40,159 nucleotides of DNA from a virus, in IMG/VR virus record IMGVR_UViG_3300035670_013243, positions 1-40,159 of that record. One strand, written 5' to 3'. The notes under the pieces are model-generated. The model was given only the letters and a program-made list of their open reading frames with translations, ran no database searches and was not told the DNA's origin. The position numbers and the translations under genes are program-made. Shown piece by piece: positions 38,712 through 40,159 of the stretch. How positions within the stretch are numbered: position 1 is the first letter of the stretch; the number at the start of each line of letters is the position of its first letter.

Positions 38712-38764
38712 TTAGCAATGAAAACAAACAAGGTCAACTAGCTTAGACATACTAGACTCCATCT

Positions 38765-38839
38765 GCCCTTATACCGGCTCTGTCTTCTAAACAGTAGTAC
38801 CGTAATCGGATTATGCAGGTTCGAATCCTGCTGAGGGCG
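38765..38839 (+). tRNA. tRNA-Arg(UCU)-like element with missing D arm (pseudo-tRNA or unusual tRNA)
   Basis: Acceptor GCCCTTA (38765-38771) pairs with TGAGGGC (38832-38838). The T arm GCAGG-TTCGAAT-CCTGC is perfect. An anticodon arm CTGT-CTTCTAA-ACAG gives anticodon TCT (38786-38788). Only 8 bases stand where the D arm should be, and about 20 bases (with TAATCGGATTA, which looks like a D loop) fill the variable region. The order suggests rearrangement or decay of a normal tRNA-Arg. It could still fold with a compensating variable arm. Confidence 0.55.
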
Positions 38840-38890
38840 CTAACGATAAATAATATGTTAAACTAGAAAAACTTAGAAAAGCAGCTTTAC

Positions 38891-38918
38891 GCAGGTTCGA
38901 TTCCTGCCGGGAGTGCCA
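38891..38918 (+). other. Orphan 3' end of a second tRNA
   Basis: A perfect T arm (GCAGG-TTCGATT-CCTGC) is followed by CGGGAGT, G73 and an encoded CCA. No matching 5' acceptor (ACTCCCG) or anticodon arm lies upstream at the right distance. It is a tRNA remnant or the scar of recombination at a tRNA 3' end, and stands six bases before the lipoprotein gene. Confidence 0.7.
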
Positions 38919-38923
38919 AAGTA

Positions 38924-39313
38924 ATGTTGAAAAAAATTCTACCGATTTTACTTTGTTTGTTCTTGAATAGCTGTATGAGCCAAACAAGATATACAACAAC
39001 ATTACCAAACATAGGCACATATCAACATACTCAATCTTACTTTGTTGAACGCCTAACATCTTTAGGATGGAGAATTTTTACAAGGCAAACACAAAGAGGA
39101 CATATTGTTGCAGCAAACAATGAAACAGGCACATCAAGAGATGTGGTTTTGATTGAGCTGACTCCAAACAGGAATAACAATATAGTATCTCTTTGGATTA
39201 GAACCGAAGTAAGAAACAGTCGTGGTGATGAATGGACAAAGCCTGCTTCGGTTTGTGAAGGCTATAACTGGGCAAGAGAACAACAACTTCTTTCAGAAAT
39301 TCTATCTCGGTAA
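38924..39313 (+). CDS. Predicted phage lipoprotein
   Basis: The 129-residue protein begins with a lipoprotein signal (MLKKILPILLCLFLNSC). It has a basic start, a hydrophobic core and a lipobox-like LNS-C17, after which lipid would be attached. The mature about 112 residues are mixed alpha/beta, with VERLTSLGWRIFTRQTQRGHIVAAN and a C-terminal helix. Phage lipoproteins may block superinfection (T5 Llp-like) or act as outer spanins, but there is no spanin partner nearby and the domain is not recognised. GATAAATA, one base off the T4 late motif, lies at about 38845. There is no ribosome site. Confidence 0.7.
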   Translation: MLKKILPILLCLFLNSCMSQTRYTTTLPNIGTYQHTQSYFVERLTSLGWRIFTRQTQRGHIVAANNETGTSRDVVLIELTPNRNNNIVSLWIRTEVRNSRGDEWTKPASVCEGYNWAREQQLLSEILSR

Positions 39314-39314
39314 A

Positions 39315-39371
39315 ATAATCACAAAACTCTTTGCAAAGCTTGCAAAACTAGCCAAATCCGAAAAGAAGTAA
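39315..39371 (+). pseudogene. Orphan gene tail copied from the 402-residue gene
   Basis: Right after the lipoprotein stop, in another frame and without a start codon, the sequence encodes IITKLFAKLAKLAKSEKK and a stop. The 402-residue protein ends IIVTKLFEKLASLAKSEKKK. The two differ mainly at third positions and by few residues, so this tail was once under coding selection. It is the remnant of a related gene whose front was lost or replaced. Confidence 0.65.
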
Positions 39372-39421
39372 AAAGCTTTACCTGAAAAATATATCGTGTT
39401 ATATTTTTCTTGGAGAAAAAT

Positions 39422-40159
39422 ATGAGTCTACCAATAAACCAAGTATATCTTGGTGATTGTCTTGAGCTTATGAACAAGCTTGATGATAACTCTGTTGATA
39501 TGATTTTGTGCGATCTCCCATATGGCACAACCGCTTGCGCTTGGGATGTAATCATTCCATTTGAAGAGATGTGGAAACAATATCGCAGAGTAACAAAACC
39601 AAACGCAGCAATCGTTTTAACAGCAGCACAACCATTCACTTCTGCCTTGGTTGCAAGCAATATTAAGTTCTTCAAACAAGAACTTATTTGGAGCAAAGGC
39701 AAAGGTAGTTATCCGTTGATAGCAAAAAAACGTATCATGCAAGCCCATGAAAACATTCTTGTCTTTTGTTATGGCAGACTGCCATACAACCCACAAATGA
39801 TGCCGGGAAAGCCTTATAAAGCCCCAAGGACAGGTGGAAATCGCACAAACTCAATAACAGGTACAAAAGCAGATAAAGCTGGATTCAAACAAGAAGATAA
39901 CACAGGATTCCGTTATCCCTTGTCTGTACTTGACTACAGCATTCACTGTGGAAGCAAATTGCATCCATCGCAAAAACCAACAGAACTTTTTGAGTATTTG
40001 ATCAAAACATATTCAAATCCTGGTGACGTTATTCTCGACAATACCGCTGGAAGTGGAACAACAGGCGTTGCGGCTGTCAACACAGGAAGAAACTTCATCC
40101 TTATGGAAAAGGAAGAAAAATATTGGCAAGTTTGCAAAGATCGTATAGGTGCAAAATGA
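39422..40159 (+). CDS. DNA methyltransferase of the N6-adenine/N4-cytosine type (beta order)
   Basis: I start at ATG 39422, since TTGGAG (39410-39415) is its ribosome site. The 245-residue protein has catalytic motif IV as DLPY (31-34) in LCDLPYGTTAC, ahead of the AdoMet-binding motif I near the C-terminus (DVILDNTAGSGTTGVAA). This order is class beta. SQKPTELFEYLIKTYSNPGD is the usual helix before motif I. It methylates phage DNA, most likely against host restriction, or as an orphan regulator. No restriction partner is in the window. The stop is the last base of the window. Confidence 0.93.
   Translation: MSLPINQVYLGDCLELMNKLDDNSVDMILCDLPYGTTACAWDVIIPFEEMWKQYRRVTKPNAAIVLTAAQPFTSALVASNIKFFKQELIWSKGKGSYPLIAKKRIMQAHENILVFCYGRLPYNPQMMPGKPYKAPRTGGNRTNSITGTKADKAGFKQEDNTGFRYPLSVLDYSIHCGSKLHPSQKPTELFEYLIKTYSNPGDVILDNTAGSGTTGVAAVNTGRNFILMEKEEKYWQVCKDRIGAK

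Noticed and set aside
38811-39059. Minus-strand 82-residue frame ending in LAPSAGFEPA-like sequence
   Set aside because: Typical spurious protein made by antisense reading of tRNA T arms.
39422-40159. Complete restriction-modification system
   Set aside because: Only the methyltransferase is present; the nucleases nearby are homing-type and far away.
1-40159. T4-consensus late promoters (TATAAATA) upstream of head genes
   Set aside because: No exact match was found upstream of the capsid, scaffold or portal starts; only scattered GATAAATA and CTATTTA boxes occur, some in the wrong orientation, so no promoter set is claimed.

Overview
The window is a piece of a tailed-phage genome from the T4-like (contractile-tail myovirus) superfamily. 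It is AT-rich and densely packed, with short intergenic gaps and many 4-nt ATGA overlaps. The key evidence is a head-gene block on the minus strand in T4 order: portal (gp20), an unknown gene, prohead protease (gp21), two small virion proteins, scaffold/core (gp22-like), major capsid protein (gp23). A terminase large subunit (gp17) lies elsewhere in the window. The host is not revealed. An encoded lipoprotein and a small lytic-transglycosylase-like protein fit a Gram-negative bacterium, but this is inference.

Layout. 1-168 is the tail end of an unknown gene. 0.2-1.6 kb holds two free-standing homing endonucleases (HNH, then GIY-YIG), each with a start-site hairpin, bracketed by terminators. 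1.7-12.1 kb (minus) is the head operon; its portal gene carries a 378-residue intein with an HNH domain. 12.15-22.3 kb (plus) is a long collinear run: two unknown or virion genes, a tightly coupled operon around a phage GroEL chaperonin, a small membrane protein, a zinc-finger/Toprim primase, and a 1070-residue protein joining Mre11 (gp47/SbcD) to Rad50 (gp46/SbcC). 22.4-23.7 kb (minus) has a nucleotidyltransferase and a 59-residue EF-hand-like protein. 23.8-25.9 kb (plus) has a small gene, tRNA-Ala(UGC), tRNA-Thr(UGU), a lysozyme-like protein and a UV-damage endonuclease (UvdE). 25.9-27.3 kb (minus) is a large possible nuclease. 27.4-30.6 kb (plus) has a zinc-ribbon protein, a possible small terminase, the large terminase and a minimal RadA-like ATPase. 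30.6-32.3 kb (minus) is a repeat-bearing virion-like protein. 32.4-34.4 kb (plus) is a coupled operon of an ImmA-like metallopeptidase, a sigma factor cut short in region 4, a separate sigma-4-like HTH protein and two acidic proteins. 34.5-38.4 kb holds accessory genes, including a KTSC-domain protein and a HEFTH metallopeptidase. 38.45-39.4 kb is a patchwork of a micropeptide, a zinc-finger gene fragment, an odd tRNA-Arg-like sequence, an orphan tRNA 3' end, a lipoprotein gene and an orphan gene tail. The window closes with a complete DNA methyltransferase gene.

How the parts may work together: the sigma factor and its partner probably direct late transcription. The primase, Mre11-Rad50 fusion, RadA-like protein and UvdE serve replication, recombination and repair. 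GroEL probably folds capsid or other phage proteins. The protease matures the head. Several proteins (nucleotidyltransferase, the 472-residue protein, HEFTH peptidase, 378 region protein, scaffold) begin with short amphipathic helices ending in a [L/I/F]-x-E site. This resembles the capsid-targeting signals of T4 internal proteins and suggests a set of proteins packaged in the head, possibly injected. That idea and the peptidase-sigma-HTH operon are the most promising new biology here.
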